Below, piece after piece: positions 1 through 12,432 of a DNA stretch of 64,000 bases; the stretch's first letter is position 1, and every line of letters begins with the position of its first letter. Source of the DNA: Chrysoperla carnea (Eukaryota > Arthropoda > Insecta > Neuroptera > Chrysopidae); assembly GCF_905475395.1 (NCBI RefSeq), contig NC_058341.1:32069501-32133500 (forward strand). Reading direction: 5' to 3'. A program made the position numbers and the translations under genes. The notes below the pieces were generated by a model. The model ran no database searches, had not been told where the DNA came from, and saw only the letters and a program-made list of their open reading frames with translations.

Positions 1-1411
1 GAGAACATGTCATATAGTTTATCTCACTCATATTCCTATTACATTACATATTAAAACTTGTAGGTACTTATAAAATTAAAAAATCGCTCGTTAAGACTAA
101 AATTCGAAATTTTGTTATAGGAGAGATATTGAGAAAAAATTATAAGTGTAAAACTTGATAAGAGTTAAATAAGATTTGATATGGTAAACGGTAAATTATA
201 ATTTCGTAAAACTAAAAAAAATTTTTTTAATACAATTTAATGTACGTTTTCTTAATTTTCTGGTATATTTAATGTGTTTACGGAAAATTATCGTTTCACA
301 AAGATTATTAAGTATTTTTCAAATGTATTGACAAATGTTTGTTTTATAATCGAAAAAGTTAGATTTTATATTAAGTAATTTCTTATCATTTTATAATAAG
401 CTTATCAAACCATGAAGGTTAAATTTCCCAACACGAAATCTATAGTACCTACCATAATTTTTCAACTTTTCAAGCGAAAAAAAATGATACTAGTATACAA
501 ATTTAAAATATATTTGTCTTGAGCCTGTGAAGGCTACATATTATTTTTTAAATTGTTTTTCAAATAATATTCATGTATTTTTCTAGATTTTTAAAGACAT
601 CGATCATAAAAAATTTAAAATTTTCAAGGAATTTATACTATTTTCAATTTTTTTTTCCGTGATAGGAATTCAAATTGAATTTTCTTTTTCCGAAAAAAAT
701 TTCCGAAAAAGATCCTGCAAATTTTTAATAAGCTAATTATACCTACCTCCCCACCATCTTTGTGGATTCAATGCAGCCTCACACTGACACTGCTTCTAGA
801 GTTTCAAAGGAGAGTGGCCCCTTTTAACTCTAAATAAGTCATAAGCTGATAATAATCCCTATAAATCTGACAGGCCTAATTATATTTAATAGCCAAACAA
901 CCTTAAAGATGTAATTTGAGCTACAAATTAGGATTTGAGCAATAAACATTGTTTACGATTTGATGCTGTTGAAATTTTTTCCCCATCCAGATGACAGCAC
1001 GCTCAAACTCAGCGTCAAGCGTCATCATGAAAATACACCTTAAAAGTTTTCAAAGTTTATGGTATGCTGATCTGGATAAATCTCTATCGCATGATCTAAA
1101 AAGAGGAGTGCACATCATGTACCCTGAGTATCTCACACTCCTGCTTGCTGTATCCTCACCATGCATTATTATATTTCTTCTGATGTTAGGTGTTTTTTAA
1201 TTCTATGCTCCTGAATTTTCATTTAATCGCATTAATCTTGACCATTCGTTTGCTTCAAACGAAATTTCTAATCGACAATTTTTTTTTGTATCGTGTCAGG
1301 ACCCCTTTACAATTCAATACATTCAAACATGAAACTAGCAACAAGCTTAAGAATAAGGTAACCATACATAACTATGAGTATAGCAAATCTAGTGACGTTT
1401 TAAAATTCATC
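1..1411. other. AT-rich intergenic DNA with a dispersed repeat at its left edge
   Basis: No coding region is supported here. Positions 1-125 match, with small changes, a repeat seen again at about 9690-9820 (shared phrase gagaacatgtcatatagttt). Short open frames around 991-1200 and upstream of 1412 have no recognisable family and no splice logic. The part just before 1412 should contain the promoter and 5' leader of the NDUFB4 gene, but I see no definite core element. Confidence 0.5.
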
Positions 1412-1842
1412 ATGGCGGACCATATTTCACTTGATCAGAAAAAAATTTTAGAACAAAAAGCTCAACGTCGTGCTGAACTAAGAAATGAATTTTTAAAACA
1501 ACAAAGTAATCCGTATCGACATGCTCAAGGATCTGGTGGTACAATCGTATGTAAAATTTTTTAATTTGTTTCATAACCGTTTCATAGTGGATATGCTTAT
1601 AATTATTAACATTCAAATTTCTTTTTAAGTTTGATAAAGGTATTCAACGTTATCAAGCTTTAAAAACTCTGGGTTATGATCATTTTAAACCAACTCCAAA
1701 AACAGCTCTAAATGGTTTATTAATTCTTGTAATACCAATGGTAACTTTTGGTTATTTTCTTAAAAAGTCAAGAGATGCACAAGAACAAATGTTCCGTAGC
1801 GGTCAGGTAGCTTATAAGGATCGTAAAAACAAATTTATTTAA
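1412..1842 (+). CDS. NDUFB4: NADH dehydrogenase [ubiquinone] 1 beta subcomplex subunit 4 (complex I B15 subunit)
   Basis: Accessory subunit of mitochondrial complex I, in the membrane arm of the inner membrane; it has no catalytic role of its own. Two exons, 1412-1546 and 1630-1842, with donor GTATGT and acceptor AG both in phase 0, give 115 residues, close to the usual size. The charged N-terminus (EQKAQRRAELRNEFLKQ) is followed by the family's PTPK turn (about residues 66-69), one membrane helix (about 72-89) and a charged tail ending in DRKNKFI. The start is the ATG at 1412 (MADHISLDQ). The frame stays open far upstream, but that extension has no similarity and is probably 5' untranslated. 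An AATAAA lies 57 bases after the stop. The gene converges on TRAPPC5. Confidence 0.85.
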
Positions 1843-1898
1843 ATCAAGATTTATATTAATTCATATTGTAAATTGTGTAGTATAAAATTTAATTGTTA

Positions 1899-1904
1899 AA
1901 TAAA
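1899..1904 (+). promoter_or_regulatory. Poly(A) signal of NDUFB4
   Basis: An AATAAA hexamer lies 57 bases after the NDUFB4 stop codon, followed by a T-rich stretch. It is the nearest canonical signal and is the likely 3' end of the transcript. Confidence 0.5.
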
Positions 1905-3042
1905 TTTTCGTTTTCATTTTAATGTTTGTATTAGTCCTTAATGAAATGTCATATTTCAAAACATAATTATGATTCGAAATTTAATCTTATTTACTAAACA
2001 CTATCAAGATTTGGAAGAATATGATGACTAAAGATTATTTACTTTTCAAACAAAAATTGTTAAGATTACGTAATCTAAAATGTATGCCAATGGCTGTGTT
2101 TTGGCCGGTGTAGATCAGTAAACAAACTACGATTTCTCAACATTAGAACCCATAATATGTTTTTTCTTGCAGAAAAATATAGCCAATATCAAAATTTAAA
2201 TTTCCAAGAAAGGAAATTGATATAGATTCTATTAAGTTAGGAGAGCATTTTGTTTTTATATCTGATCTACAGGTTTTTCTAAATATTCCAAAAATGTATA
2301 CTATCATTAAGTTTATTACAAATGCACGTAAAAAACGTAAGCTTTTAATTAATATGATATCAGTTTTAATTCTTGGCAAAGAATGTGTCGTATCTCTTAA
2401 CTTTTCCACTACAAACGCTTGAAAATAAAAGGAGGAAAATTTCCTTGCAGCCTGTGAAAATCTTTAAATATCACTATACAAAATCCACACCACACTCCAA
2501 TAAAAATGGGGTACTTTCTCACCGCCAAATTTTAAACCGTCAATTATTTTAAATTTACCTGATTATGAATACCTACTTAATCAAAACTAATAAGGACATA
2601 AGTAAAATGGAAGCATTATAAAATTAAATTGTATGATGGAAATACTTATTCATGACAGAAAAAAATGTTAGAAATATAGTAGAAAAGTAAAAAAATTAAT
2701 TTTACAAGTTTTTTTAGTCTTGAATTGAAAAATTAAGTTAAAATAGATCAGAGTAAAAACAATAAGCATTTATTAATTTATTAAAATTTCAATAGATTAT
2801 CTCGTTTGATAAGGAATTCTTTAATTAAACATTTATTTTTTTAATAATTCTTTATTACTAACATGGTATAATTCAAAATCTTAAAGCACGGCTAATTTAA
2901 TGCTAAAAAACTAAAAATTGTTCAATAAAAATATTCAAAATTATTCATTTATATTGAATCATAATAATATATTTGTTAAATTGGAATATAATTTTACAAT
3001 ATTTTAATAATATAAAATAAATAAAAACATTTATTAATTCTC
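1905..3042. other. Convergent intergenic region between NDUFB4 and TRAPPC5
   Basis: AT-rich DNA with no supported gene. A minus-strand open frame at 2143-2409 (88 codons) has no recognisable domain and is treated as chance. The 3' ends of both flanking transcripts should fall here. Confidence 0.5.
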
Positions 3043-6000
3043 TTATCTCTCTTCTAGTTGTTTATCTCTGGCAATAACCGATTCTTCGAATTTAATCATA
3101 TATGTTGTTCCTTTATGCCAATGGGCTGTTACTTTTGCTGGCTAAAATAAAAATATTTTACTAATTAGTGTTTGTTGATAAAATAAAATATTATTTAAAA
3201 TGAAATGCGTCAGCACCATCTGTGTAAATAACTACAATCATTATATTTGATAATTTATATTTATTTATTTTACGAATTAAAAACTATTCATATATTATTT
3301 ATTGTTAATATTGCCAGTTTTTTTTTTTAAATATTAATATTGATCGTGTGGAAAGGCCAGTTTTGGTCTTCTGGGCTACGGGAAAAGAGAATTAATGCCA
3401 CATTTTTATCTCTCTTCTCCCATTTATAGTTAAGGACAATGCTGTAATGGCGGGTATACGGCGTATACCCAGTTGTTCGATCTAACAAGATAGATTATTC
3501 CCTGTGGTTATTGAAAACTTAACAAATTATATCCTTTAGATTTCTAGCGAATTCTCTTTAATTTTACGGTTTTATATCATATACCATTTGCCTATTTTAT
3601 CATTTGACACACTGGTTTAGTATTTAAAAATTAAGTAAAAATGTTATAATCTTGATTTTGCAATAATAAACTGCGTAGTTTTTCATAGTTTTTTTTTTCT
3701 TTTGTTTCAAAAAGTTTATTAATGAGTTTTTGTATTTTTGTATCGATTAAATTAGATGGCGGATCAATCGTAAACCATGAAATGACCGAAAATAGAAAAC
3801 TGAATTAGAAAAAAATTCAGTTTATTAACCTCCACAAACTATTTTCCGAATTTCGAAAATGCATAACAACTGATTATTGTTATCTTGTACTGAGTGTAAA
3901 ATCACAAAATCCGTATACATTGTGATCGGGCTCAGTACGTGATACTATGCCCGATTAAAAACTAAAATAACTTACGTAATATTATAGTGCAACGCGAACA
4001 AGAGTGACCTTATGAGCGACTAGCCTTAAAATCATTTGAACTGGATATTTTTAAGTGTATTCTTATGAATAAAGCAATAATCATGTTTGAAGGTCCTATA
4101 TTTTAAATATTTTTTAAAATAATTTAAATTAAAAGCGAGTTTATAATTTTTCACTGTACCATGAAGTGATTATAAATTTAAAAATATTATAAATAAATAA
4201 ATATTTCATATGACCACACTTTTGTTATCAAAATAGGTCATAAGTTCAATTAATTAGTCTTATTGACCTTTTATTACGTTTCATTTACTGTTATAAATTA
4301 TTTATTTGTAAAAAAATTTTTTATTCGGCAAAATTATGAGTACCATATTCCAATCTTTTTGTCTACACAATTTTTTATATTCAACTCAATAGATTTTCCT
4401 TATATTCGACCAAAAATTAAAATCTACCTCAATGTATACAGAATATTTAAACAATTTACCATATAATGATGAATTAACGATGTCGGAGCGAATGATATAA
4501 TTGTTTAATAATTTTTGAAACTACGCGATAAAATAATAATTATAATTTCAAAGAAAAATCTGTTGATAGACGACTTTCGTCCGTCCTATCTTCGATCTGG
4601 TGTGAATTTAACTGCATCTGATATATTATGATAATATATTGCCAAATTTCCCGTTAAAACGTAATCTACCGTTTTTTATTATTTAAGGGCCGCATTTATA
4701 ATAATGATAAAGCATGCAAAGCCCAAACTTTCGCACTTTCACGGATATTTTGAATTCAACAATTTTTGTAATTTTATGGTATTTATTTTCCGAATTATGA
4801 ATTTTTAAATTCTGGTAAAATTCAGAGTCTACCGTATTTTTACCGAATCTACCGTTTTTAAAACCTGTCTTTAATGCATTATTTTTCCAAATAGTTACAT
4901 AGAGAAGATGCAATGAGACAAAAGCCCCAGTGGCCTTTATAAAATTATTAACCGTTTAATTAGTACAAAGTTATAGTGTATTTAGGAACAAAAGAATTAA
5001 TCAATAATTTATTATGATTTCGTAATAATAATAAATCTCATTGATTATTTTGAAACAATAATTACTAAATAGTAAATATTGAATTTCAAATTACAAAATA
5101 TAAAAATAAAATCTATAATCAATTTAATTGCGTTTTAAAATCACATGGTTATAAATTATCAGTAAAGTGATGATAAAGTATCACGAGTTTTATGTAATAT
5201 TTTGTTTGGAACTTATGGCAAAAATAATCGTTTTATATATATCATCATAATTAAAAAATTATAAACAAAGTCTGACTTTTATCCTAGACATATTAAACAA
5301 TACAATCACGAGGTTGTCCTGATATCCTTAACTATAAAAAGACTATTAGAAAGATTTGTATAAAATTACAATAAATGGCATAGTTTTTGGAAGGAAAATG
5401 GAGTTTAGAGAAAGGAGAAAATATAAAAAATTGAAATTTACAATTAATAAAATAAAAAAATATGCCCTAATAAATTCAAAACAATTAAAATAAAAACTCT
5501 GTGCTCCAAGGTAAAATTTTAAGTCATAAATCATTGTTTTCAGATATGATCTTAGAGCCAGTGACAAATTAGTGTTTTTACCCCCAGATACGTTGAGAGC
5601 TTCCAAATAACACTTAAGCTCAAGTTTCCTATATATATCTATAATAACAAGCCGTGGGGTGGATCTAGTTCGACGTTTGAGGTCCACACGAATAACTTCG
5701 ATCGACAACTCAACGAAGTCGATACCATTTTTTGTTGGCGCGATATCGATCAAGAAAAAATGACCACGAACAAATTGATGTTAATGTCTTATCCTGACCA
5801 TGAAACGTAAATCATGAATTTATGTATAAGCAAATTTTAAAGTATATTTTCATGGAATGTTCTGTGTGTCATAAAAAATGTATAGCAGAATCGAAGTATG
5901 CGTCAGAGCAGACAAAGCAACTTCTGAATCATAAAAAAAATCTGTTATACTTTCAAACGAGAAACTACAACTATTGCAGGTCATCATTGATTTAATATTT

Positions 6001-8223
6001 TGGGATTACATTTGCTAAAATTTTAGGAAGAGGGAGATGTAAATAGACAAGGAAAAATAATGAGTTTTCCTATAAAACCGTAAATATATTAATCGATTTA
6101 AGGCATCCTGAGGATGATCTGTATTTCTGACCGAATTCTTTAACTTAGGTAAATTCACAAAAAAATTGCTGCTAAACCAATTTGAATTAGAAATCTCTTC
6201 TGGAAATGGTTCAAATTGAATTATTTATGTTTTTCGACTACATGCTACTTTCTACCCATAAAACAAGATTTTGTGATTAAAATTGATTCTGAATATATAA
6301 ATTCTGATATATGACAAAAAAATAGATGTTTTCAGAATCCGAACTTAGATACTTATTTAGATATTTTTATCAATTTCTCTAATGAAAAAAATTTCCTTAA
6401 TTTAACTTAATTTAACCTAATATTTCTAGAATTTCAAAATTTAATGTCATATCCATGTTTTTAAGGATCTAATTTTATGCAACTAATTCAATCATCAATA
6501 TCAATCATTTTAGCAAAGACATAAGCAGACGCACAACTTAAATTTTAAATCAATTTTTTGTTTCTTTAAACGGGTATTTTTCTTTAAAACTTTTAAGATA
6601 CTTACAAAGCCGCTATTAGTTAGTACTGCCTCAATAATGCCAGCTACGTACACGGCACAATTTAAAGATCCTTTATCTCTTGGAACAGATATATACTTAT
6701 TTACAACAGATTCTTTTTCCATTAAATAATACGTTCTTTCATCATCGTTAGCATGTTCTAACTTTTCAGCTTCTCTTCCAAATAAATTCTAAAATTTAAA
6801 AATTACAAAGAATACTACTAGAGTGTAGACGATAAAATGATAATAGATTGATTTAAATTATATAATACTCTTTCGCCTGAATTTTTTAAGTCCATCAGAA
6901 CTGACGCCATTAGATTAGCCAAGATTTGAGTTAGGAGTAAGCCTACGAAGATTTTTTATACTAACGCCAGTTTGTTTTGTTGTACCTTCTTTGCTTCAAA
7001 GTGTTCCAAAAGCTGTATAGCTTAAATAAACTTTAGGATATTCCAGGAAGACAGTTCGTACTTCCTTTGTTTTATTTGAGTGAAGATTAGTCCATTGTAA
7101 GTGATGGTGTCTTTTTAAGAGAGGGGCTTTCTCTTCACTTATTGAGTTGTATCCAGTAAAGATTTTTTCCAAGCCTTGGCCATGAATGTTTGCCCAAGAG
7201 CAGTTGGATTCGTGTAACATTCATCCCTCTATTTTAGTTTTAATTGTGATTTTCGGTACTCCAAGAAAACTAAGCCATTTAACGGACTACATGAAACGAC
7301 TTTGTCAGATATTTTAGTGATTCCATGCATTCCAAAACAGTTCTGGAGTTTATTTCAGGTAAATTAATGCTTTGAGCGCATTCTGACTATCTAATAGAAT
7401 GTATATATATTGTTTTTTTATTGTTGTTCCGTGAACGCTTTCGGTTGCGGCGTATTTACCAAGGTTAAAATTGTTGACCATTCAAGGTCGCTCAGATCAT
7501 ATTCCTCAACCTACTCCAATTTCGATTTTGGAGCCGCCCGTGTTCCAAATTGTATATGGATCGTCAAAGAGATTAACGAAAACCCTTGACGATCTATCGA
7601 ATATTTTGACTTATAATGGTATGTATAATTCATAGGCTGTCGACATATAGGATTTTCGATCCCTTGAACGGTTGACTTTAGAAGTTCTTTTAGAGTCACC
7701 TAGGAATGTTTCCCTATTTTAGCAGGCATTTTAACTTTATATTAACGTTCGTCCACAAAAAACTAAGCTATGAAATATTCTGGACATATAGTACACCAAT
7801 ATCCCTTAAAAAATCAAAAAAGAACAAAAGATCCCAATAGAAAACTAATTCTTACTTTCCACAAGGTCGATTTCACAAACAACAATATATTTAACAATTT
7901 AATTTCTCTTTTTCCACTACGTTCTCTCATAAAGTACAAATCAATCAATTTGACACCTACATCCTTGCCTAAATCGTGTAATCTAGAAATAATTGATTAT
8001 ACATTTAGTAAATGTTTTCATTACTGATAAAATATGTAATATACTTTGTTTGAAGCTCCGGTACTGTGAAAACTTGATTTTGACAATATTGTACTACTTC
8101 AGAAAATAACAATGCAAAAGTACTCAAAGATATTTCAGTTTTTCCTTTTGGTAATGGTTTATCTAATATACTAGTCCTAGGACGAGATGAAGATAATGAT
8201 ATACTCATTTTATTCGTTACCAT
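3043..8223 (-). CDS. TRAPPC5: Trafficking protein particle complex subunit 5 (Trs31/Bet3 family)
   Basis: Core subunit of the TRAPP tethering complexes, which act as Rab1 exchange factors at ER-to-Golgi and Golgi membranes. Four exons in gene order: 8223-8045, 7982-7856, 6788-6606 and 3141-3043. Lengths 179, 127, 183 and 99 join in phase to 588 bases, 195 residues; the human protein has 188. Visible family signatures are RPRTSILDKPLPKGKTE, SLSTFALLFSEVVQYCQ, FGREAEKLEHANDDERTYY, SVPRDKGSLNC, GIIEAVLTNSGF and PAKVTAHWHKGTTYMIKFEE. The start is the ATG at 8223; a second in-frame ATG at 8208 is also possible. Intron 3 (about 3.5 kb) holds most of the gene's length, including a palindrome near 3452 and an unrelated 135-codon antisense frame that I do not accept as a gene. 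Confidence 0.93.
3452..3470. repeat. Short near-perfect palindrome in TRAPPC5 intron 3
   Basis: GGGTATACG and CGTATACCC are separated by a single G, giving two 9-base arms in a locally GC-richer patch. It could be the centre of a small degraded inverted-repeat element or a chance palindrome. No function is implied. Confidence 0.4.
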
Positions 8224-8832
8224 ATAAAAATTATTTAACTTTTAATACAAAAAATGCTAAAACCCCGAATATTTTATAAAATATTTTTGTTTTTGAAACT
8301 GACATTTAATTGCAAACGTCAATTTAGTACATATCACAGATTTTATTCATGGAGTAATAATTCCTTCAAATTATTATTCACAGGCGTATATAAATATATA
8401 ATAAAGCTAACGTAATTTGGCCACCCTCAAAATTTTTTTCGGATTACTTAATTATAAATCTTTTTTAATCCATTTTTCGTTGTTTGTTCTTCATTGTTTG
8501 ATCATTAAAATTATTTGTTCGATCGTTGTTTATTTATTATTTATTAAACAATTATTTGTCATTAAGTTAGCCCCCCATACTATTGATTTCCACTTTTTAC
8601 TTCCTTAATCAATCTATTTTAAGGAATTATTGATTGTTCGTTTATTATTAGCAATTGTTGGATTATAAATATTTCACAATGTTCAAATGATAAGCGTGGG
8701 TTTATTGATATCATTATGTAGATATATATTTTAAAATTTTTACTTCAGAAACCGCAAATAACTTGTAACATCATAATAATTAGTAATTAACCTCTTGTGC
8801 CTTACCTGTTTAGTTTATAGAATATTAATTAT
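8224..8832. other. TRAPPC5 upstream region
   Basis: AT-rich DNA that should contain the TRAPPC5 promoter on the minus strand. I see no clear core element and no supported gene. A 63-codon hydrophobic frame at 8417-8608 is low-complexity and not accepted. Confidence 0.4.
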
Positions 8833-9036
8833 AGATAGAGAACGGACGGGAGCGATCTGCTAGCCTGTAAGTGGATGCGATAAGATAAATGAGAGAGAAA
8901 ATTGTCAATGAATTCACCTGTGTCCTTGTCATAATCAAAGTATATGTATTAGACAAGAATACAGGGGAACTTACTGGCAGTCTTTTCTCTCGCTCCGCTA
9001 ATCACATCCGCTTACAGGCTAGCGTTCGCTATCTTC
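8833..9036. mobile_element. Short inverted-repeat element (MITE-like, about 200 bp)
   Basis: The phrase gctagcctgtaagtggatg near 8859 returns as its complement, catccgcttacaggctagc, at 9005-9023. Outside these arms the left agatagagaac matches the complement of the right gttcgctatct, with about 18 extra bases in the left arm. The middle is non-coding and rich in gagaga. Arms plus non-coding centre fit a small non-autonomous DNA transposon. No clear target duplication was seen, so the ends are approximate. Confidence 0.55.
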
Positions 9037-9425
9037 ATATTTCCATGGTTTAGTTAGTAGTATTTGTAAGAAATTATATATTGTGTTTTAAAAAGAAGTG
9101 TTCCAAAATTAACGCAAAAAGTTCGAATCAGACGTTAATCTGGGTACACCCTTTATTAATATTATTATTATTATATAAAAGTGATCGAATTTTACTTATT
9201 TTGTATAAAAACTTTAATAAGAAAATAAGAATCTCTGTAAAATTGTTTTATGCAAATGTACATTTTTTTGTTGTTGTTATAAATAAATAAAAATCGTTTT
9301 ATATTTTAAATTTTGTTTTATTTTAAAAATTTTCTATCCTATTTTTTCTTTCATAACAAAATTATCAATTAATTAATTATTTAGTAAAGGTAAGTATTAA
9401 GTTAATTATACGGTTGTGTATAAGC

Positions 9426-9510
9426 TGGGTGGCTGTGTGGGTATAGCACTTGCCTCTGATACCAAAGTACGCAGGTTCGTATACTGGTCTGGTTAAAATT
9501 TTTACTTTTA
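9426..9510 (+). repeat. tRNA-derived SINE head
   Basis: The stretch has a tRNA-like layout: a box-A-like gggtatagcac near 9439 and a box-B-like aggttcgtatac about 34 bases further on. It is followed by an AT-rich tail rather than a gene. It does not fold into an intact tRNA and lies next to a second, oppositely oriented tRNA-like unit at 10.2 kb, so it reads as the Pol III head of a SINE. Confidence 0.5.
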
Positions 9511-9564
9511 AATTAAATTATATTTTTCCTGATGTCAAAAATTTTCCACTCTTTTTATAATTTA

Positions 9565-10100
9565 AATTATCTATATATCCCGCCCTCTTGCTATAAAAAA
9601 CGTTAGTAATACATATGTCATAAATCACTATTCTGTCAATATGTACACAAATGGCGGCTTGTTGATGCTAAAAATTGAAACTTTTATATAGGAGAACATG
9701 TCATATAGTTTATCTCACTCATATTCTCCTATTACAAAATATTAAAATAAGTTAAAATTATAAAAATAAATTAAAAAATCGCTCTTTAAGACTAAAATTT
9801 GAAATTTTGTAACAGGAGAACATGTTATATATTTTATCCCATTTTTTTTTTATAACATATTCGCCTATTACAAAATATTAAAAAATACTTATTTTGCTTG
9901 CTTTTTTGTTTGTATTCTTGTTAAATGAAATTTTATAAGATGTTGTAATAGGAGAATATGTTATTTCACCTAAAAAAAAAATTAATTATGTTAGTCCCAC
10001 TTTCCTACTTATGTCATAAATCAATCTTCTGTCAGGGGGTGGGAATTAAAATAATATAAAATATACCCCGCTCTCTTACTTATTTGTCGCTTTTGGTTCT
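9565..10100. repeat. Compound repeat cluster containing the 'aggagaacatgt' family
   Basis: Several repeated units are interleaved. The unit at 9690-9820 matches positions 1-125 of the window. The phrase aggagaa(c/t)atgt recurs near 9692, 9817 and 9952, and its complement appears as atattctcctattac and atattcgcctattac, so units sit in both orientations. A second pair, tatatcccgccctctt near 9573 and tataccccgctctctt near 10062, with atgtcataaatca next to each, shows another duplicated segment. No protein is encoded. Confidence 0.5.
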
Positions 10101-10162
10101 CATAACAATTATCTAAAAAAGTGACTTTATCTCGGCATAATCATCTATGTATTTAAAAATTA

Positions 10163-10236
10163 ATCGGGGCAATGCCAGATGCGAACCCACGTATACTGTA
10201 ACCGGAGGCGGCTGTGCTATCCACTACTCCACATTT
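10163..10236 (-). repeat. tRNA-derived SINE head, opposite orientation
   Basis: Read on the minus strand, the segment has box-A-like agtagtggatagcac, then gtgggttcgcatc (box B), followed by an AT-rich tail. This is the same arrangement as at 9426-9510 but inverted. It has no acceptor-stem closure, so it is not called as a functional tRNA. Confidence 0.5.
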
Positions 10237-11018
10237 GACATATTTTAAATATCAATAATGTAATATAAATATCTTTTATTCACCTTTTTCAATAAACTTG
10301 TTTTCTTAAATTTTTAGTATTTATTTTTCTTTTACATACTAACCTTTTTTAATAAACTTAGCTATAAATGAATAATTGTAATAATATTTTGTTAAAAATG
10401 TAGGTTCTGTTTGATCGATTCCTTTTACATCGATTTCCTGAAATCGATGTAAAGGATAAAAGATAAAGGTAGGTATAATATTGAATAATAATAATTAAAC
10501 CAGAAAAATTGATAAAAACGATATTTTATTATATATATTTGTACATATTTCACCTTAAATAAATATAAATGAATAATGGTTATTTTATACAGTATATATC
10601 AAAAGAAGAGTTGGTTGATTATGAACTTTTTAGCCCTTGCGTTCAAAAATCGTACAAAATTACGCAAAACAGAAATATTATCGTAAACGATATTCACCCG
10701 ATATTTTTCTTTGCCTCTATGCTTAGTTTGGCAGTCAAGAGTTCATACTGTCGCGAGTCGCTCGTTTCTCAAAGACTTAGAGAATGGGCTAAGATAAATA
10801 CGGACAAGAAACTATGAGGAAGATAAAGCGAACGTACCGTACGGGTAGTAGTTGCTCTTTCTAGAATTTCTACAGACCTATAAAAAAAAGACAAGTATTG
10901 GCCGCAATAATATAAAAGAAAAGTATTATAATCCTGCAATGCATGATTATACTCATATCTCTATGTTGACATGACAAGTATTTTCATGCTCAACTCCCAT
11001 AATAATAATAATAAATAT
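10237..11018. other. Intergenic DNA without a supported gene
   Basis: An 82-codon plus-strand frame (10569-10817) has mixed composition and might be a remnant coding piece, but I recognise no domain and see no neighbouring exons. The rest is AT-rich. Confidence 0.4.
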
Positions 11019-11222
11019 TTAATAATTTACTACCTCACTAGGATGTTTTAAGTGACCACGATTTATTGTATCTGCGTAGTGAGGGCTTGCATTTGATAAA
11101 GACACTAAGGAATTAATTGTTCTTTCACATACTTCACAACCAGAGGACGAAGCAAATACTACCCAACCACAAAGATAATACAATCCGTATTTTTGAATTT
11201 CTGTTAATTCGCAACTAAACAA
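11019..11222 (-). pseudogene. Possible transposase C-terminal fragment (P-element/THAP9-like)
   Basis: A 67-codon frame contains YGLYYLCGWVVF followed by CEVCERTINSLVSLSNA and HLKHPSEVV. This resembles the C-terminal part of P-element/THAP9-type transposases, where an aromatic 'YxxGY/W' helix precedes a CxxC pair and an 'HPS' motif. That likeness is from memory of the family and is weak. No upstream transposase domains are visible nearby, so it would be an isolated DNA-transposon remnant, or an exon of an unrecognised gene. Confidence 0.3.
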
Positions 11223-11800
11223 TGAAGCTGTTTAATTTTTCGATGCAAAATTCGAATATATTATTGTTATTATTATACATATTCGAATATTAGAATATAT
11301 GCAAATATATGTTTATCAATCGAATGCTAATTTTTTTAATCGCTAATTTATTATTAAAAAATATATTAGTTACTATGGGAGTTAGTATGGAAGTACTTTA
11401 GTTGTCAGTCAGTTAGTATGCTGGATATACTCGTGATATAAGCTCATCAATGATTAGAATACCTGTCTTTATACTTTATTAGGACGCACAATCGCTTTCT
11501 CTTTTTCCATAGAGCGGAAAATTTTGAGCTGTATTTCTCAATATATTCTCTATGTCTTTGCTTTTCTATCGACTATAGATCAGCCCATGTTCTAGATAGT
11601 CTAGGCATCATTCATAGAATAATATCCATCATTTGCATACAAAAAAAGTTCTATCTATCAACAATATGCTTATATTCTTGCGGATATATTTCTGTTATAA
11701 TTTCATTCAGAAATCCTACTTAAAAATTGAAAATAGACATAACATTTCATTGTTTATTAACATTTATTTTCTATACAAAATTTAACAAATTCTGAACATT
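11223..11800. other. Intergenic DNA downstream of the HINT gene
   Basis: AT-rich, with no supported gene. On the minus strand an AATAAA at 11763-11768 lies about 33 bases after the HINT stop and is a good candidate for its poly(A) signal. Confidence 0.45.

Positions 11801-12432
<632 letters not shown>

Noticed and set aside
1190-1411. In-frame upstream extension of the NDUFB4 coding frame
   Set aside because: The added residues resemble no complex I subunit and the ATG at 1412 gives the normal length; the extension is most likely leader sequence.
5346-5753. 135-codon minus-strand frame inside TRAPPC5 intron 3
   Set aside because: The second half is low-complexity Phe/Leu/Ile-rich and no domain is recognisable; no splice sites tie it to TRAPPC5. 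A degraded transposon piece is possible but not supportable.
6996-7699. Two minus-strand frames (6996-7220, 7511-7699) in TRAPPC5 intron 2
   Set aside because: They lie between real exons and do not extend the TRAPPC5 protein; no known family is visible.
9426-9492. Functional tRNA gene
   Set aside because: Box-A- and box-B-like sequences are present but acceptor and anticodon stems do not close, and a similar inverted unit lies nearby; a SINE head is the better reading.
10569-10817. 82-codon frame as a gene
   Set aside because: No domain, no signal peptide, no partner exons and no recognisable similarity.
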